64,000 bases of DNA from an uncultured Bacteroidales bacterium (GCA_944326335.1 CALVDM010000010.1:1-64000); one strand, 5' to 3'; counted from the stretch's first letter, positions 43,783-54,539 are shown. Program-made: numbers and translations. Notes: generated from the sequence alone by a model not told the origin.

Positions 43783-45333
43783 TTAATGTTTGAAGTGACG
43801 CATGCCGGTAAACAACATCGCAATCCCATTCTCATTCGCCTTCGCGATGGAATCATTGTCACGGATGCTTCCGCCAGGCTGGACGATGGCTTTTACGCCG
43901 TATGAGGCTGCCAGGGTAACACAGTCGTCAAATGGGAAGAAAGCATCGGAACCCATTACGAGACCCAGGGTTTTCACATCGATGCCGCGTTCCTTGCAGG
44001 TCGCTTCGGCCTGCTTCAAGGCTATCTCGGCAGAGCCGATGCGGTTCATCTGTCCGGCACCGACGCCCATGGTCACGCCATCCTTGACTACTACGATAGC
44101 ATTTGACTTGATGTGCTTGACAATACGCCATGCGAAATTGAGGTCGGAGAGCATATCGGAGCAAGGCTTCGTTTCAGTGACGCACATTTCAGGTTTCACC
44201 TCGATGGTATTGATATCCTGATTCTGTGCGAGAAGTCCGCCATTGACACTGACATATTGCATGCGGGGACTGTTGTCCCTGGTCATGTCCACTTTGAGCA
44301 GGCGGAGATTCTTTTTGGTGCGGAGGACTTCAAGAGCTTCTTCCGAGAAGGAAGGGGCCATGATGATTTCAAGGAAAACAGGTTTCATGAGTTCCGCAGC
44401 CTCCTTGTTGATTTCCCGGTTCGTAGCCACGATTCCTCCGAAAATGCTGACCTTGTCGGCATCGAAAGTCTTCTTCCAGGCCTCGACCACATCCTTGCCC
44501 ACGGCTGCGCCGCAAGGGTTCATGTGCTTCAGGCCGACACAGAACGGCTCGTCGAATTCACGGACTATGTTCAAGGCTGCATTCGCATCCTGGATGTTGT
44601 TGTAGGACAGTTCCTTTCCGTTGAGCTGCTCGGCAGTGGCGAGAGAGTACGGCACCTTTTCCATGGAAGCATAGAACTTGGCTTCCTGATGAGGGTTTTC
44701 GCCATAACGGAGTCCCTGCTTGAGGTCGTATTCGAGGAAAAGCTTCTCGTTCAGCCCGGCCTGCTTCCTCATGTAGGTAGCAATCATCATGTCATATTCC
44801 GCAGTGTGCGTATAAGCCTTGGCGGAAAGTTTCAGACGGGTCTGAGGGGTTGTATTCCCTCCGGCCTTGATTTCGTCGAGCACTATGGCATAATCCTCCG
44901 GATGACATACCACTGTCACGTCTTTCCAGTTCTTTGCCGCGCTGCGCAGCATCGAAGGCCCTCCGATATCGATATTCTCGATAGCGTCATCCATTGTCAC
45001 ATCCGGTCTGGAGATAGTCTGCCTGAAAGGATACAGATTCACGCACACCATGTCGATATACTCTATCCCGTTTTCCTTCAACTGTCTGCGGTGGCTCTCC
45101 AGGTCGCGTCTTCCGAGCAGGGCACCATGCACTTTCGGATGAAGGGTCTTCACGCGTCCGTCGCAAATCTCAGGGAAACCTGTCACTTCACTGATGTTGA
45201 TGACCTTGAGCCCTGCCTCCTGGAGCAGTTTCATCGTACCTCCTGTGGCAATGATTTCCCAGCCGAGGGAAACGAGCTCCCTGGCGAATTCCACAACGCC
45301 AGTCTTGTCGCTCACTGAAAATAACGCTCTCAT
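43783..45333 (-). CDS. purH: Bifunctional AICAR transformylase/IMP cyclohydrolase
   Basis: This 516-residue enzyme catalyses the last two steps to IMP. The N-terminal methylglyoxal-synthase-like cyclohydrolase domain (about 1-195) has SVSDKTGVVEFARELVSLG, ATGGTMKLLQEAG, CDGRVKTLHPKVHGALL and NIDIGGPSMLRSAAKN. The C-terminal transformylase domain has LRYGENPHQEA, KELSYNNIQDANAAL, the active KHMNPCG motif and DAFFPFDD. Length is normal. It is the last gene of the purE-L-C-F-M-H cluster. Confidence 0.96.
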   Translation of the reverse strand: MRALFSVSDKTGVVEFARELVSLGWEIIATGGTMKLLQEAGLKVINISEVTGFPEICDGRVKTLHPKVHGALLGRRDLESHRRQLKENGIEYIDMVCVNLYPFRQTISRPDVTMDDAIENIDIGGPSMLRSAAKNWKDVTVVCHPEDYAIVLDEIKAGGNTTPQTRLKLSAKAYTHTAEYDMMIATYMRKQAGLNEKLFLEYDLKQGLRYGENPHQEAKFYASMEKVPYSLATAEQLNGKELSYNNIQDANAALNIVREFDEPFCVGLKHMNPCGAAVGKDVVEAWKKTFDADKVSIFGGIVATNREINKEAAELMKPVFLEIIMAPSFSEEALEVLRTKKNLRLLKVDMTRDNSPRMQYVSVNGGLLAQNQDINTIEVKPEMCVTETKPCSDMLSDLNFAWRIVKHIKSNAIVVVKDGVTMGVGAGQMNRIGSAEIALKQAEATCKERGIDVKTLGLVMGSDAFFPFDDCVTLAASYGVKAIVQPGGSIRDNDSIAKANENGIAMLFTGMRHFKH

Positions 45334-45344
45334 TTCAAACTCCT

Positions 45345-46376
45345 TTATTTCATTATGATATTTACACCTTCCCTATCGGTAATCCTGCCTATGACAGAGG
45401 CCCTTTCACCGTGACTCTCGAGAATCGATATGGCTTTCCCTGCTTCAGATGCATCCAGGGCCAATACCATCCCTATGCCCATATTGAAAATGTTAAACAT
45501 CTCCCTGTGGGCGATTTTCCCGTATTTCTCGAGGAACCTGAAGACAGGAAGGATTTCCCAGCTGCCTTCCATGATTTCTATCCCCTGCCCGTCATGGAGG
45601 ATGCGCGGTATGTTCTCGTCGAATCCGCCTCCGGTTATGTGCGCCACACCATGCACGTCGCACTGACGGATGACATCAAGTACCTGCTTCACATATATCC
45701 TGGTCGGAGTGAGTGCCACTTCCCCGAGGACAGCACCTCCGAGTTCAGGGTAGGAAGCCTTCAGGTCCAGGTTGTTGTCCGAGAAAATTTTCCTCACGAG
45801 ACTGAATCCGTTTGAATGGATTCCCGAAGAGGCTATGCCGACAAGCACATCCCCGACTTTCACTTTCTTCCCGTCAATCAGCTTCGATTTTTCAACTACG
45901 CCTGTGGTGTAGCCTGCAATATCGTATTCGCCTTCCGAATACATCCCCGGCATCTCGGCAGTCTCCCCGCCCACGAGGGCACAGCCTGCCTGACGGCAAC
46001 CTTCCGCCACGCCTGAGACTATGGCTTCGATTTTTGCCGGTTCATTGCGGCCCACAGCCACGTAGTCGAGGAAGAACAGGGGTTCCGCGCCTTGTGCAAG
46101 GACATCGTTCACGCACATGGCCACTGCATCTATGCCTATGGTGTCGTGCTTGTCCATGGCGAATGCGATTTTCAGCTTCGTGCCCACGCCGTCCGTACCG
46201 CTCACCAGCACCGGCTCCTTTATGTCAAGGGCCGAAAGGTCGAACATTCCTCCGAACGACCCGATGTTCCCCATGACTCCCGGGCGGGAAGTGGAGGCGA
46301 CATGACTCTTGATTCTGCGGACGACCTCATATCCTGCTTCGAGGTTCACTCCGGCTTTTTCGTAACTTTCTGCCAT
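45345..46376 (-). CDS. purM: Phosphoribosylformylglycinamidine cyclo-ligase
   Basis: This 343-residue AIR synthetase closes the imidazole ring with ATP. It shows [19 protein letters not shown], the ATP-binding [58 protein letters not shown] and [16 protein letters not shown]. Its domain order is that of the whole family. It lies 11 bp ahead of purH. Confidence 0.96.
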   Translation of the reverse strand: MAESYEKAGVNLEAGYEVVRRIKSHVASTSRPGVMGNIGSFGGMFDLSALDIKEPVLVSGTDGVGTKLKIAFAMDKHDTIGIDAVAMCVNDVLAQGAEPLFFLDYVAVGRNEPAKIEAIVSGVAEGCRQAGCALVGGETAEMPGMYSEGEYDIAGYTTGVVEKSKLIDGKKVKVGDVLVGIASSGIHSNGFSLVRKIFSDNNLDLKASYPELGGAVLGEVALTPTRIYVKQVLDVIRQCDVHGVAHITGGGFDENIPRILHDGQGIEIMEGSWEILPVFRFLEKYGKIAHREMFNIFNMGIGMVLALDASEAGKAISILESHGERASVIGRITDREGVNIIMK

Positions 46377-46440
46377 AATATATAGTCGTTAATATTTTCC
46401 TTCTTCCGCGGCCGTCATTCCGTGCAGCCCTTGCCGTGTC

Positions 46441-47874
46441 TCAGAATTTACCGTCCTTGTTCGCTTCCTCTATGCTTCTGTAGAGCGCGGTCGGATAATG
46501 TCCGTTGAAACATGCCAGACACAACTCGCTCCGTCTTGCCGCCTTGAAAAGGGCAGCCTCCGAAAGGAATGACAGGGAGTCGGCTCCGAGACTCTCCCTT
46601 ACCTCCTCCACGGTTTTCCTGGCACAGATGAGTTCGTCATACGTGGATATGTCCACCCCGTAGAAGCACGGGGTCTTTATCGGAGGACTCGCTATCCTGA
46701 GATGGACTTCGGATGCGCCGGACTCTTTCAGCATGCCCACTATCCTGCGTGAAGTGGTGCCGCGGACTATCGAGTCGTCTATCAGCACTACCCGCTTCCC
46801 TTTCACTATGGTCTTGACTGCCGAGAGCTTCATCCTCACGCCTTTCTCCCTCATTGACTGCGACGGCTGGATGAAAGTCCTGCCTATGTACTTGTTCTTT
46901 ATCAACCCCATCTCGTATGGTATTCCGCTCGCCTCGCTGTAACCCATGGCGGCACTGAGGCTCGAGTCAGGGACACCGACCACTATGTCGGCATCGGCCG
47001 GGGCCTCCTCGAAGAGCAGCCTGCCGGACTCCTTGCGGAAACTGTGTACGTTGCGGCCCTCTATGTCGCTGTCCGGACGTGAGAAATAGATATACTCCAT
47101 GGCACACATCCCGTTCCTCCTGAATTCGGAATATTTCCTTGAACGGATGCCGTGGTGGTCTATGGTCACGACCTCACCAGGCTCGATGTCGCGGATGAAC
47201 TCGGCACCTGTCACGTCGAAGGCGCATGTCTCGCTGCTCACCACATACCCGTTTCCGAGCCGCCCGAGGGACAGGGGTCTCAATCCGTACTTGTCCCTGC
47301 ACACATAAAGCCTGTTGGCGGTAAGCACCAGAAAGGCGAAAGCCCCTTCCAGCATGTTCAGGGCCTCCTCTATGGCAAGGATTCTCGGAGCGTTCCTGTC
47401 GTAGGACTGCTTCTTTATGAGATGGGCGAGGATTTCGCTGTCCGACGAAGACTGGAACAGGCTTCCGTGGTTCTCGAGATAGCGGCGAAGTTCCGACGAG
47501 TTGACTATGTTCCCGTTGTGGGCGAGGGCGAAATCCCCCGTGTTGTGTCTGAACAGGAACGGCTGTACGTTCTCTATGCCACCGCCTCCGGTGGTCGAGT
47601 AGCGGACATGACCTATTGCCATCGAGCCCTGCAGACCGGATATCTTCCCTTCGTTGAACACTTCAGTCACAAGCCCTTCTCCCTTCACCCTCCGGAATGT
47701 CCCGTCCTGGCTCACGGCGACGATGCCGCATCCTTCCTGGCCGCGATGCTGCAGGGAATGCAACCCGTAGTATGTCAGCGAGGCAGCATCAGGGACTCCA
47801 TATACCCCGAACACCCCGCATTCCTCATGCAATTCACGTCCGTCGAACATATCTTCCATATTCCTTTCCCTCAT
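46441..47874 (-). CDS. purF: Amidophosphoribosyltransferase
   Basis: This 477-residue enzyme commits PRPP to purine synthesis. The start at 47874 overlaps the purC stop by 4 bp; a start five codons later is also possible. The N-terminal residues before Cys19 (HEECGVFG) would be a cleaved propeptide exposing the Ntn nucleophile. The glutaminase domain follows (HRGQEGCGI, GHVRYSTTGGGG). The PRPP-binding motif is VVLIDDSIVRGTTSR. The C-terminal Cys residues (CARKT, CLACFNG) resemble the Fe-S type of Bacillus PurF. Feedback control by nucleotides is expected. Confidence 0.95.
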   Translation of the reverse strand: MRERNMEDMFDGRELHEECGVFGVYGVPDAASLTYYGLHSLQHRGQEGCGIVAVSQDGTFRRVKGEGLVTEVFNEGKISGLQGSMAIGHVRYSTTGGGGIENVQPFLFRHNTGDFALAHNGNIVNSSELRRYLENHGSLFQSSSDSEILAHLIKKQSYDRNAPRILAIEEALNMLEGAFAFLVLTANRLYVCRDKYGLRPLSLGRLGNGYVVSSETCAFDVTGAEFIRDIEPGEVVTIDHHGIRSRKYSEFRRNGMCAMEYIYFSRPDSDIEGRNVHSFRKESGRLLFEEAPADADIVVGVPDSSLSAAMGYSEASGIPYEMGLIKNKYIGRTFIQPSQSMREKGVRMKLSAVKTIVKGKRVVLIDDSIVRGTTSRRIVGMLKESGASEVHLRIASPPIKTPCFYGVDISTYDELICARKTVEEVRESLGADSLSFLSEAALFKAARRSELCLACFNGHYPTALYRSIEEANKDGKF

Positions 47875-48587
47875 TTTCGCAAAACGGTGCGGAGTCTTCC
47901 GCAGATGGTGCGGTACGCCTCGCCTACCTTGCCCATATCCCGTCTGAAGCGGTCACGGTCAAGTTTCTGCATGGACTTCATGTCCCACAGCCTGGCATTG
48001 TCGGGGGTGAGCTCGTCGGCAACCACGATGTTTCCGGAGCCGTCTCTTCCGAACTCCAGCTTGAAGTCCACAAGCTCGATATCCACGTCTTTCAGCAATG
48101 AAGACATGAGCCCGTTGATTTTCCCGGCATATTCATATATCCTGGTTAGCTCCCCGTATGTCACGAGGCCGAGAGCCACCGCATAATGGTCATTTATGAG
48201 AGGGCTCCCCAAATCTTCGTTCTTGTAGAAAAGGTCGAATATCGTGTTTTCAGGCTTCATCCCTTCCCTTACACCGAGCCTTCTCGCCATGGAACCGGCA
48301 ATGATGTTCCTGACCACGACCTCCAGCCTTATCATCTCTACCTTGCGGCACAGTATCCTGCGGCTGTCGAGCTGCCTGATGAAATGGCTCTCCACACCGT
48401 TCTTCCCGATATACTCCGCCACCATCGATGCTATCGAGGCATTTATCTCCCCTTTTCCGGAAATCTCCGCCCTCTTTATACCGCCGAATGCCGTTATGGT
48501 ATCCGTAAATTCAACTGTCACACAGTCCGGCTCCCCGGAGCGGAATACCCTGAACGACATACCGTCGAATAAAAGCTCCGGCTCCAT
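47871..48587 (-). CDS. purC: SAICAR synthetase
   Basis: This 238-residue enzyme joins aspartate to CAIR. The start at 48587 is 1 bp after the purL stop and fits the family's usual opening (LFDGMSFRVFRSG). Further blocks are DTITAFGGIKRAEI, EVVVRNIIAGSMARRLG, LKDVDIELVDFKLEFGRD and DELTPDNARLWD. The first motif lacks the more common GKAK sequence, as in the Bacteroidetes type. It overlaps purF by 4 bp. Confidence 0.93.
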   Translation of the reverse strand: MEPELLFDGMSFRVFRSGEPDCVTVEFTDTITAFGGIKRAEISGKGEINASIASMVAEYIGKNGVESHFIRQLDSRRILCRKVEMIRLEVVVRNIIAGSMARRLGVREGMKPENTIFDLFYKNEDLGSPLINDHYAVALGLVTYGELTRIYEYAGKINGLMSSLLKDVDIELVDFKLEFGRDGSGNIVVADELTPDNARLWDMKSMQKLDRDRFRRDMGKVGEAYRTICGRLRTVLRK

Positions 48588-48588
48588 C

Positions 48589-51500
48589 CTACAGTCCCCT
48601 GAAATATTTGACGGCATTCGAGAAAAGCGGCTGTTCAAGCTCCTCCTCGATATTCCTGAAGGTGTTGTTCTCATACCTCTCGGTGTGCCCCATCTTTCCG
48701 AGAATCTGTCCGTTCCGGCTTATTATCCCTTCTATTGCGTAGTATGAGCCGTTCGGATTGTACGGAGAGTCCATGGTGACCTCTTCGGACACAGGGTCGA
48801 CATACTGGAATGCCACCTGACCGTTCGCGAAAAGCTCCCTTGCCATCTGCTCGCTCACCACGAACTTGCCTTCACCATGGCTCACGGCAATGGTGTGAAG
48901 GTCCCCTATCGAGAATCCGTCGAGCCACGGCGAATTGACTGAAGCCACACGTGTGGTCACCATCTGGGAGACATGCCGGTTGATATCGTTCCTGAAAAGC
49001 GTCGGGGACTCTTTCGTGACCATGCCGAGCCTTCCATAAGGCAGCAGTCCGGACTTGACGAGGGCCTGGAATCCGTTGCATATTCCAAGGATGAGCCCTC
49101 CCCTGTCTATCAGAGCATGGACGGCTTCTGCGATATCCTTGTTGTTCAGGACATTTGCTATGAACTTCCCGCTTCCGTCAGGTTCGTCCCCTGCAGAGAA
49201 TCCACCGACAAGTGCCAATATGTGGCATCCGTCTATATGTTCCTTCATCTGCCTTATCGAACGGAATATGTCGTCGCTGCGCAGATTGCAGAACACGCTC
49301 ATCTGCACTTCGGCCCCGGCCTTGCGGAACGCCTTTGCGGTGTCGTAGTCGCAGTTGGTCCCCGGGAAGACAGGGATATAGACCACCGGTTTCTCCACCG
49401 GCTCTCCCCTGTACCGCATCTCGCTCTTCTTCACCTTCAAAGGTCTGACACCTTCCATACCTGCAGGGACAAGCTGTCTGTGCGACGGTTCGCATGTGTC
49501 CGGATATATCCTGGCGAACTTCGCCCCGTTGGCATACATGAGCTCGAATATGGACATCCTGTGCCCGTTTATGCAGAGATTGCCGTCCTCACCGGAAGTC
49601 ACTTCACCGAGACAGACAGCCGACGGATGATCGAGTTCCTTTTCAGACTCCACGAGTATCGAACCGTAGCTGTAGTCGAACAGCGTCTTCTCGTCCACCT
49701 GCACATCCACTCCGAAAGCGTTTCCGAAAGACATCTTGCACAGGGCTTCCGCAAGGCCTCCGAAACCGATTGCATAGCCGGAAACGATGTTTCCCTCCGC
49801 AATCTGGGATTCGACGAATCTGAAATTGGATTTCAGCTGCTCCACATCCGGCATCATGTTCTTTTTGGGAGTGTGCCTTATGAGATAGAGCCTGTTTCCC
49901 TCCCATTTCAATTCCGGAGAAATCACTTTTCCCGCATTCACGGTAGTGATGCCGAAAGCCATGAGCATTGGAGGCACGTTTATGTGCTCGAATGTCCCGC
50001 TCATGGAATCTTTCCCGCCTATGGACGGCAGCCCGAGCTCAATCTGCATCTTCAGGGCTCCGAGCAATGCGCTGAGCGGCTTTCCCCATGAGACAGGGTC
50101 CGGAGTCATCCTCTCGAAATATTCCTGGTACGAGAATCTCATCTTCTCGTAGGATGCACCTGCGGCGACTGTCTTGGCACATGCCTCCACAATCGAATAT
50201 GCCGCGCCGTGGTAAGGACTCCAGCTTGCTATGAAAGGGTTGTAGCCGAATGCCATGATGCTGGCAGTGTCGGTATATCCGTCCACAGGGAGTTTCTGCA
50301 CCGAAACCTGTGTCTCTGTGGTCTGCAGGCAGCCGCCGAACGGCATCAGCACAGTTGAACGGCCTATGGTGGAATCGAACATCTCTATAAGTCCCTTCTG
50401 CGAGGTCACGTTAGGGTCCTGGAGATTGTTGAATATCTTTTCTTCGAGAGAATCCCCCGGGACATCCCTCACGAACGGAGACTTCTCCTCGACCGGGGCA
50501 ATCTCCGCCCTGGAATAATGACGGGCTCCGGCACTGTCTATGAACTCACGGGAAAGGTCCACTACAAGCCTGTCCCTGTTGTACATGCGCATCCTTCCGG
50601 TGTCCGTGACATCGGCGACATGGGTCACCTCCACATTCTCGCTGTGGCAGAAGTTCTCGAACGCCTCCCTGTCTCCAGCCGCTATGACCACGGCCATCCT
50701 CTCCTGGGACTCGCTGATTGCAAGCTCTGTGGAATTGAGCCCGCTGTATTTGACAGGAACCCTGTCGAGGTATATGTCAAGCCCGTCGGTGAGCTCGCCT
50801 ATCGCCACACTCACTCCGCCGGCGCCGAAATCGTTGGACTTCTTTATGAGACGGGTGACTTCCGGACGGCGGAACAGCCTCTGGAGCTTTCTCTCCTCCG
50901 GGGCATTACCTTTCTGCACCTCGCTTCCGCATGTCTCGAGCGATGCCTCCGTGTGTTCCTTGGAGGAGCCTGTGGCACCTCCGATTCCGTCACGGCCGGT
51001 CCTTCCGCCGAGCAGCAGGACGATATCTCCCGGCACAGGAGACTCCCGGCGCACATTCCCGGCCTTGACTGCTCCGACCACAGCGCCTACTTCGAGACGC
51101 TTTGCCACATAGCCGTCATGATATATCTCACGCACATGGGTGGTGGCGAGACCTATCTGGTTCCCGTAACTCGAATATCCGTGCGCCGCCTTGCGGCTGA
51201 TGACCTTCTGCGGAAGTTTCCCCGGCATGGTCTCGGAAACAGGCTGATATATGTTCCCGGCTCCGGTGACACGCATTGCCTGATATACATAGCTTCTGCC
51301 CGAAAGAGGGTCGCGGATGGCTCCGCCGAGACATGTTGCGGCTCCGCCGAACGGCTCTATCTCAGTAGGATGGTTGTGTGTCTCGTTCTTGAACTGCAGA
51401 AGCCACTTTTCTGTCTTCCCGTCCACGTCCACATCCACGAATATGCTGCATGCGTTGTTCTCCTCGCTCACTTCCATGTCGTCGAGAAGTCCCTTCTTCC

Positions 51501-52332
51501 TGAGGTATTTCGCACCGATTGTGGCGAGGTCCATGAGATTGATACCGCGGTCTTCCCTCCCGAGCTCCTTTCTGAGCTTAAGATACATTGAGTATGTGCC
51601 GTCTATCTCCTCCTTCATGAAGGATTCGTCCACCTTCACATCCTGCAGTTCTGTCGTGAATGTGGTGTGGCGGCAATGGTCGCTCCAGTATGTGTCGAGT
51701 ATCCTGAGCTCTGTCTCGTAAGGGTCGCGTCCTTCGGACATGAAATATTTCACCACCTCCCTGAGGTCGTCAGCGTTCATCGCGAGCCCCATCTGCCTGC
51801 AGTATGCCCCGAGAGCATCCTCCTGCATGGCCGTGAAGCCTTCAAGCACTTTCACAGGGACTACCGGTGCCTGCTCGGTGTCGGTAAGCTGCGACAGGTC
51901 CTTCTGCCTCGATTCGACTGCGTTGATATAATAATGTCTTATCCTGTCGATGACCTGGTTGTCCGTGTCCGGAGGAAGGATGATGAGCTTCGCGCTCTTG
52001 ATGCGGACATCCGCTTCAGGATCTATCAGTTTCACGCATTCCACTGCAGAAGCGGCACGCTGGTCGAACTGTCCGGGAAGATACTCCACGGCGATGTATT
52101 TCGAGCCGCTCAAGTCGCACTCATCGGAGACCATGTCGGTCACGACTTCGCCGAACACGCTGTACCGGCTTTTCTCCAGCAGCTCCGGGGTGAAACCGAA
52201 AAGGTCATAGACATTCAGCAGCCTGAGCCCTCCGAGAGAAAGCTGCAGGTTTTCATTGAGTTCATTCAGAAGGCTTTTCGCCTCCACCTGAAATTCAGGA
52301 TATTTCTCGACAAAGATGCGGTAATTCTTCAT
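48589..52332 (-). CDS. purL: Phosphoribosylformylglycinamidine synthase, single large chain
   Basis: This 1247-residue protein has the fused form known from E. coli, not the split PurS/Q/L form. The synthetase part has the HHTTF-like SDHCRHTTF block, ETHNHPTEIEPFGGAATCLGG, GKLPQKVISRKAAHGYSSYGNQIG, GIGGATGSSKE and the second half FGGCLQTTETQVSVQKL with SIGGKDSMSGTF. The C-terminal glutaminase has FPGTNCDYDTAKAFRKAGAE, the nucleophile Cys in GICNGFQAL, and HGEGKF. It converts FGAR to FGAM. It lies between purE and purC. Confidence 0.96.
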   Translation of the reverse strand: MKNYRIFVEKYPEFQVEAKSLLNELNENLQLSLGGLRLLNVYDLFGFTPELLEKSRYSVFGEVVTDMVSDECDLSGSKYIAVEYLPGQFDQRAASAVECVKLIDPEADVRIKSAKLIILPPDTDNQVIDRIRHYYINAVESRQKDLSQLTDTEQAPVVPVKVLEGFTAMQEDALGAYCRQMGLAMNADDLREVVKYFMSEGRDPYETELRILDTYWSDHCRHTTFTTELQDVKVDESFMKEEIDGTYSMYLKLRKELGREDRGINLMDLATIGAKYLRKKGLLDDMEVSEENNACSIFVDVDVDGKTEKWLLQFKNETHNHPTEIEPFGGAATCLGGAIRDPLSGRSYVYQAMRVTGAGNIYQPVSETMPGKLPQKVISRKAAHGYSSYGNQIGLATTHVREIYHDGYVAKRLEVGAVVGAVKAGNVRRESPVPGDIVLLLGGRTGRDGIGGATGSSKEHTEASLETCGSEVQKGNAPEERKLQRLFRRPEVTRLIKKSNDFGAGGVSVAIGELTDGLDIYLDRVPVKYSGLNSTELAISESQERMAVVIAAGDREAFENFCHSENVEVTHVADVTDTGRMRMYNRDRLVVDLSREFIDSAGARHYSRAEIAPVEEKSPFVRDVPGDSLEEKIFNNLQDPNVTSQKGLIEMFDSTIGRSTVLMPFGGCLQTTETQVSVQKLPVDGYTDTASIMAFGYNPFIASWSPYHGAAYSIVEACAKTVAAGASYEKMRFSYQEYFERMTPDPVSWGKPLSALLGALKMQIELGLPSIGGKDSMSGTFEHINVPPMLMAFGITTVNAGKVISPELKWEGNRLYLIRHTPKKNMMPDVEQLKSNFRFVESQIAEGNIVSGYAIGFGGLAEALCKMSFGNAFGVDVQVDEKTLFDYSYGSILVESEKELDHPSAVCLGEVTSGEDGNLCINGHRMSIFELMYANGAKFARIYPDTCEPSHRQLVPAGMEGVRPLKVKKSEMRYRGEPVEKPVVYIPVFPGTNCDYDTAKAFRKAGAEVQMSVFCNLRSDDIFRSIRQMKEHIDGCHILALVGGFSAGDEPDGSGKFIANVLNNKDIAEAVHALIDRGGLILGICNGFQALVKSGLLPYGRLGMVTKESPTLFRNDINRHVSQMVTTRVASVNSPWLDGFSIGDLHTIAVSHGEGKFVVSEQMARELFANGQVAFQYVDPVSEEVTMDSPYNPNGSYYAIEGIISRNGQILGKMGHTERYENNTFRNIEEELEQPLFSNAVKYFRGL

Positions 52333-52361
52333 GTCCGTAGGGTTATGGAAGGTTGGGTGTC

Positions 52362-52829
52362 TCAGATTGTGGCCTCGAGAACCTTCCTCGTCTGTTCCTT
52401 GCGGAATTCAAGCAGTTTGTCGGCAAGGGAGGAGTCGCTGAGCGCAAGAATCTCGACTGCAAGCAGCCCGGCATTCTTCGCGCCGTTGATGGCCATGGTC
52501 GCCACAGGTATTCCACCTGGCATCTGCACTATCGAAAGGAGTGAATCCATGCCTCCGAGAGCCTTTGTCTGGATAGGTACGCCTATCACGGGGACAGTAG
52601 TCATCCCGGCAACCACGCCTGCGACATGTGCCGCCCCGCCTGCGCCTGCTATGATGACGCCGATGCCGCGGTCTCTGGCCGATTTGGCATATTCACACAT
52701 GAGATCCGGGGTCCTGTGGGCGCTGATGACCTTCTTCTCGTATCCGACACCGAATTTCTCAAGAATCTCAATCGCAGCTGACATGATCTCATAGTCGCTG
52801 GTCGAGCCCATAATGACTGCTACTTTCAT
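52362..52829 (-). CDS. purE: N5-carboxyaminoimidazole ribonucleotide mutase
   Basis: This 155-residue enzyme starts at 52829 ([16 protein letters not shown]). A start at 52871 would fall within the leader. Motifs are [59 protein letters not shown] and [16 protein letters not shown]. It looks like class I PurE, which needs PurK; no purK is in the window, so that point is open. It heads the purine operon. Confidence 0.95.
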   Translation of the reverse strand: MKVAVIMGSTSDYEIMSAAIEILEKFGVGYEKKVISAHRTPDLMCEYAKSARDRGIGVIIAGAGGAAHVAGVVAGMTTVPVIGVPIQTKALGGMDSLLSIVQMPGGIPVATMAINGAKNAGLLAVEILALSDSSLADKLLEFRKEQTRKVLEATI

Positions 52830-52856
52830 ATCTTTAAAAATGTAAATCCGACGAGT

Positions 52857-52889
52857 TGATTGCCCAGACAATCATGCATCCCCGATGCA
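52857..52889 (-). promoter_or_regulatory. Two abutting palindromes in the purE leader
   Basis: TGCATC-GGG-GATGCA (52875-52889, read on the minus strand) lies at the expected transcription start. TGATTG-TCTGGG-CAATCA (52857-52874) follows directly. They could be operator half-site pairs or two small RNA hairpins near the 5' end of the purine mRNA. Confidence 0.4.
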
Positions 52890-52893
52890 CGCG

Positions 52894-52901
52894 CAAATGT
52901 A
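52894..52901 (-). promoter_or_regulatory. -7 element of the purE-L-C-F-M-H operon
   Basis: On the minus strand this reads TACATTTG, fitting TAnnTTTG, about 65 bp before the purE start. It is divergent from the cysS promoter. Confidence 0.6.
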
Positions 52902-52943
52902 GTGAAATTTTCCGAAAAAAGTCCCTTTTTCCGAGGTTATGAC

Positions 52944-52951
52944 TATCTTTG
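52944..52951 (+). promoter_or_regulatory. -7 element for cysS
   Basis: TATCTTTG (TAnnTTTG). It includes the ATG at 52949, so the true start of cysS must be the later ATG at 52979. Confidence 0.6.
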
Positions 52952-52978
52952 CGAGATGTATATCCCATCTTTGGAATT

Positions 52979-54463
52979 ATGAGAGATTTATATATAACCA
53001 ACACACTGTCGAGGAAGAAGGAGCTTTTCGTGCCCCTGCATCCCGGTTTTGTCGGACTCTACGTCTGCGGTCCGACAGTATATGGAGACGCGCATCTCGG
53101 GCACGCCAGACCAGGAATCACATACGATGTCCTCGTGAGGCTGCTCCGCCACCTGGGATACAAGGTCCGCTATGTCAGAAACATCACCGACGTGGGGCAT
53201 CTCGAGCATGACGCGGACGAAGGCGAGGACAAAATCGCAAAGAAAGCCAGGCTTGAGCAGGTGGAACCCATGGAAGTGGCCCAGGAGTACACCCTGAGAT
53301 ATCATGAGGCGATGCGCCTGCTGAACGTGGCTCCCCCGTCAATCGAGCCGAGGGCTTCAGGGCACATCATAGAGCAGATAGAGCTCGTGAAGAAAATCCT
53401 GGATGCAGGATATGCGTATGTGAGCAACGGCTCCGTGTACTTCGATGTGAAGAAATACAACGAAAAGCACCGCTACGGGGTGCTTTCGGGAAGGAATCTC
53501 GAAGATGTGGTGAGCGGGACGCGCGAGCTCGACAGCCAGGGGGACAAGCGGGAGCCGTACGACTTCGCGCTCTGGAAAAAGGCCTCACCTGAACATATAA
53601 TGAGATGGCCGTCCCCCTGGAGCGAGGGATTTCCGGGGTGGCATCTGGAATGTTCTGCCATGAGCGGCAAATACCTCGGGAAGGAATTCGACATACACGG
53701 CGGAGGCATGGACCTGATGTTCCCGCACCATGAATGCGAACTTGCCCAGAACACTGCCTCAAGAGGCGAGGGAGGGGTCAGATACTGGATGCACAACAAC
53801 ATGATTACCATCAACGGAAAGAAGATGGGGAAATCCTACGGGAACTTCATAACCCTCCAGGAAATGTTTGACGGCACGCATCCTATCCTGACACAGGCGT
53901 ACTCGCCCATGACAGTCAGGTTCTTCATACTCCAGGCACATTACCGCAGTACGCTCGACTTCAGCAACGAGGCCCTGCAGGCTGCGGAAAAGGGCCTCAA
54001 AAGGATAATGCAGGCTGCAAGGGACCTGAAAGAAACCGGAACCCGCACTCCGGGCGAGGCAGACGGGAAGGTCTCGGACGAGGTGGAGGGCATCATCGGA
54101 AAAGTCTATGACGCCCTGTGCGACGACCTCAACACTCCGGTCGCCCTCGCGCACATATTCGATGCGGTAAGGCTCATAAATTCCGCGAAGGACGGGAAGA
54201 CCGGCATTTCCGCTGCTGACCATGAGGCATTGACCCGGCTTTTCGACGACATCGTCTCCGGAGTGCTCGGACTTGAAGACGAGGAAGGCAGCGGAGGGAA
54301 AGCCGCCGAAACCCTGTCGGGGCTCATGGACATGGTCCTGGAACAGAGGAAAATTGCGAAAGACGCCAGGGACTGGGCGACGAGCGACAAGATACGCGAC
54401 AGGCTCAAAGCTCTGGGAATCACCATTAAGGACACGAAAGAAGGCACCGAGTGGTCTTTCTGA
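52979..54463 (+). CDS. cysS: Cysteinyl-tRNA synthetase
   Basis: This 494-residue class I synthetase charges tRNA-Cys. Zinc-site Cys30 lies in [11 protein letters not shown], the HIGH motif is HLGH (39-42), and further zinc ligands are in [10 protein letters not shown] and [10 protein letters not shown]. The KMSKS motif reads KMGKS (282-286). The C-terminal helical domain ends with the basic [15 protein letters not shown]. The start at 52979 is set by the promoter. Length is normal. Confidence 0.97.
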   Translation: MRDLYITNTLSRKKELFVPLHPGFVGLYVCGPTVYGDAHLGHARPGITYDVLVRLLRHLGYKVRYVRNITDVGHLEHDADEGEDKIAKKARLEQVEPMEVAQEYTLRYHEAMRLLNVAPPSIEPRASGHIIEQIELVKKILDAGYAYVSNGSVYFDVKKYNEKHRYGVLSGRNLEDVVSGTRELDSQGDKREPYDFALWKKASPEHIMRWPSPWSEGFPGWHLECSAMSGKYLGKEFDIHGGGMDLMFPHHECELAQNTASRGEGGVRYWMHNNMITINGKKMGKSYGNFITLQEMFDGTHPILTQAYSPMTVRFFILQAHYRSTLDFSNEALQAAEKGLKRIMQAARDLKETGTRTPGEADGKVSDEVEGIIGKVYDALCDDLNTPVALAHIFDAVRLINSAKDGKTGISAADHEALTRLFDDIVSGVLGLEDEEGSGGKAAETLSGLMDMVLEQRKIAKDARDWATSDKIRDRLKALGITIKDTKEGTEWSF

Positions 54464-54539
54464 TACCGGAGTTACCTGGCGGTAATGAGGATATGAGCGA
54501 CGCAGGTCTGACGAAATTATTACAAAATAGAAACGGGAA

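Noticed and set aside
44113-45318. Long plus-strand frame opposite purH
   Set aside because: Antisense to an intact purH; no domain recognised.
48973-52794. Three long plus-strand frames opposite purL and purE
   Set aside because: All are antisense to conserved purine genes and show no signal or motif.
52830-52893. Possible purine or PRPP riboswitch in the purE leader
   Set aside because: The leader is too short and the two small stems do not form the known junction folds; kept only as palindromes.
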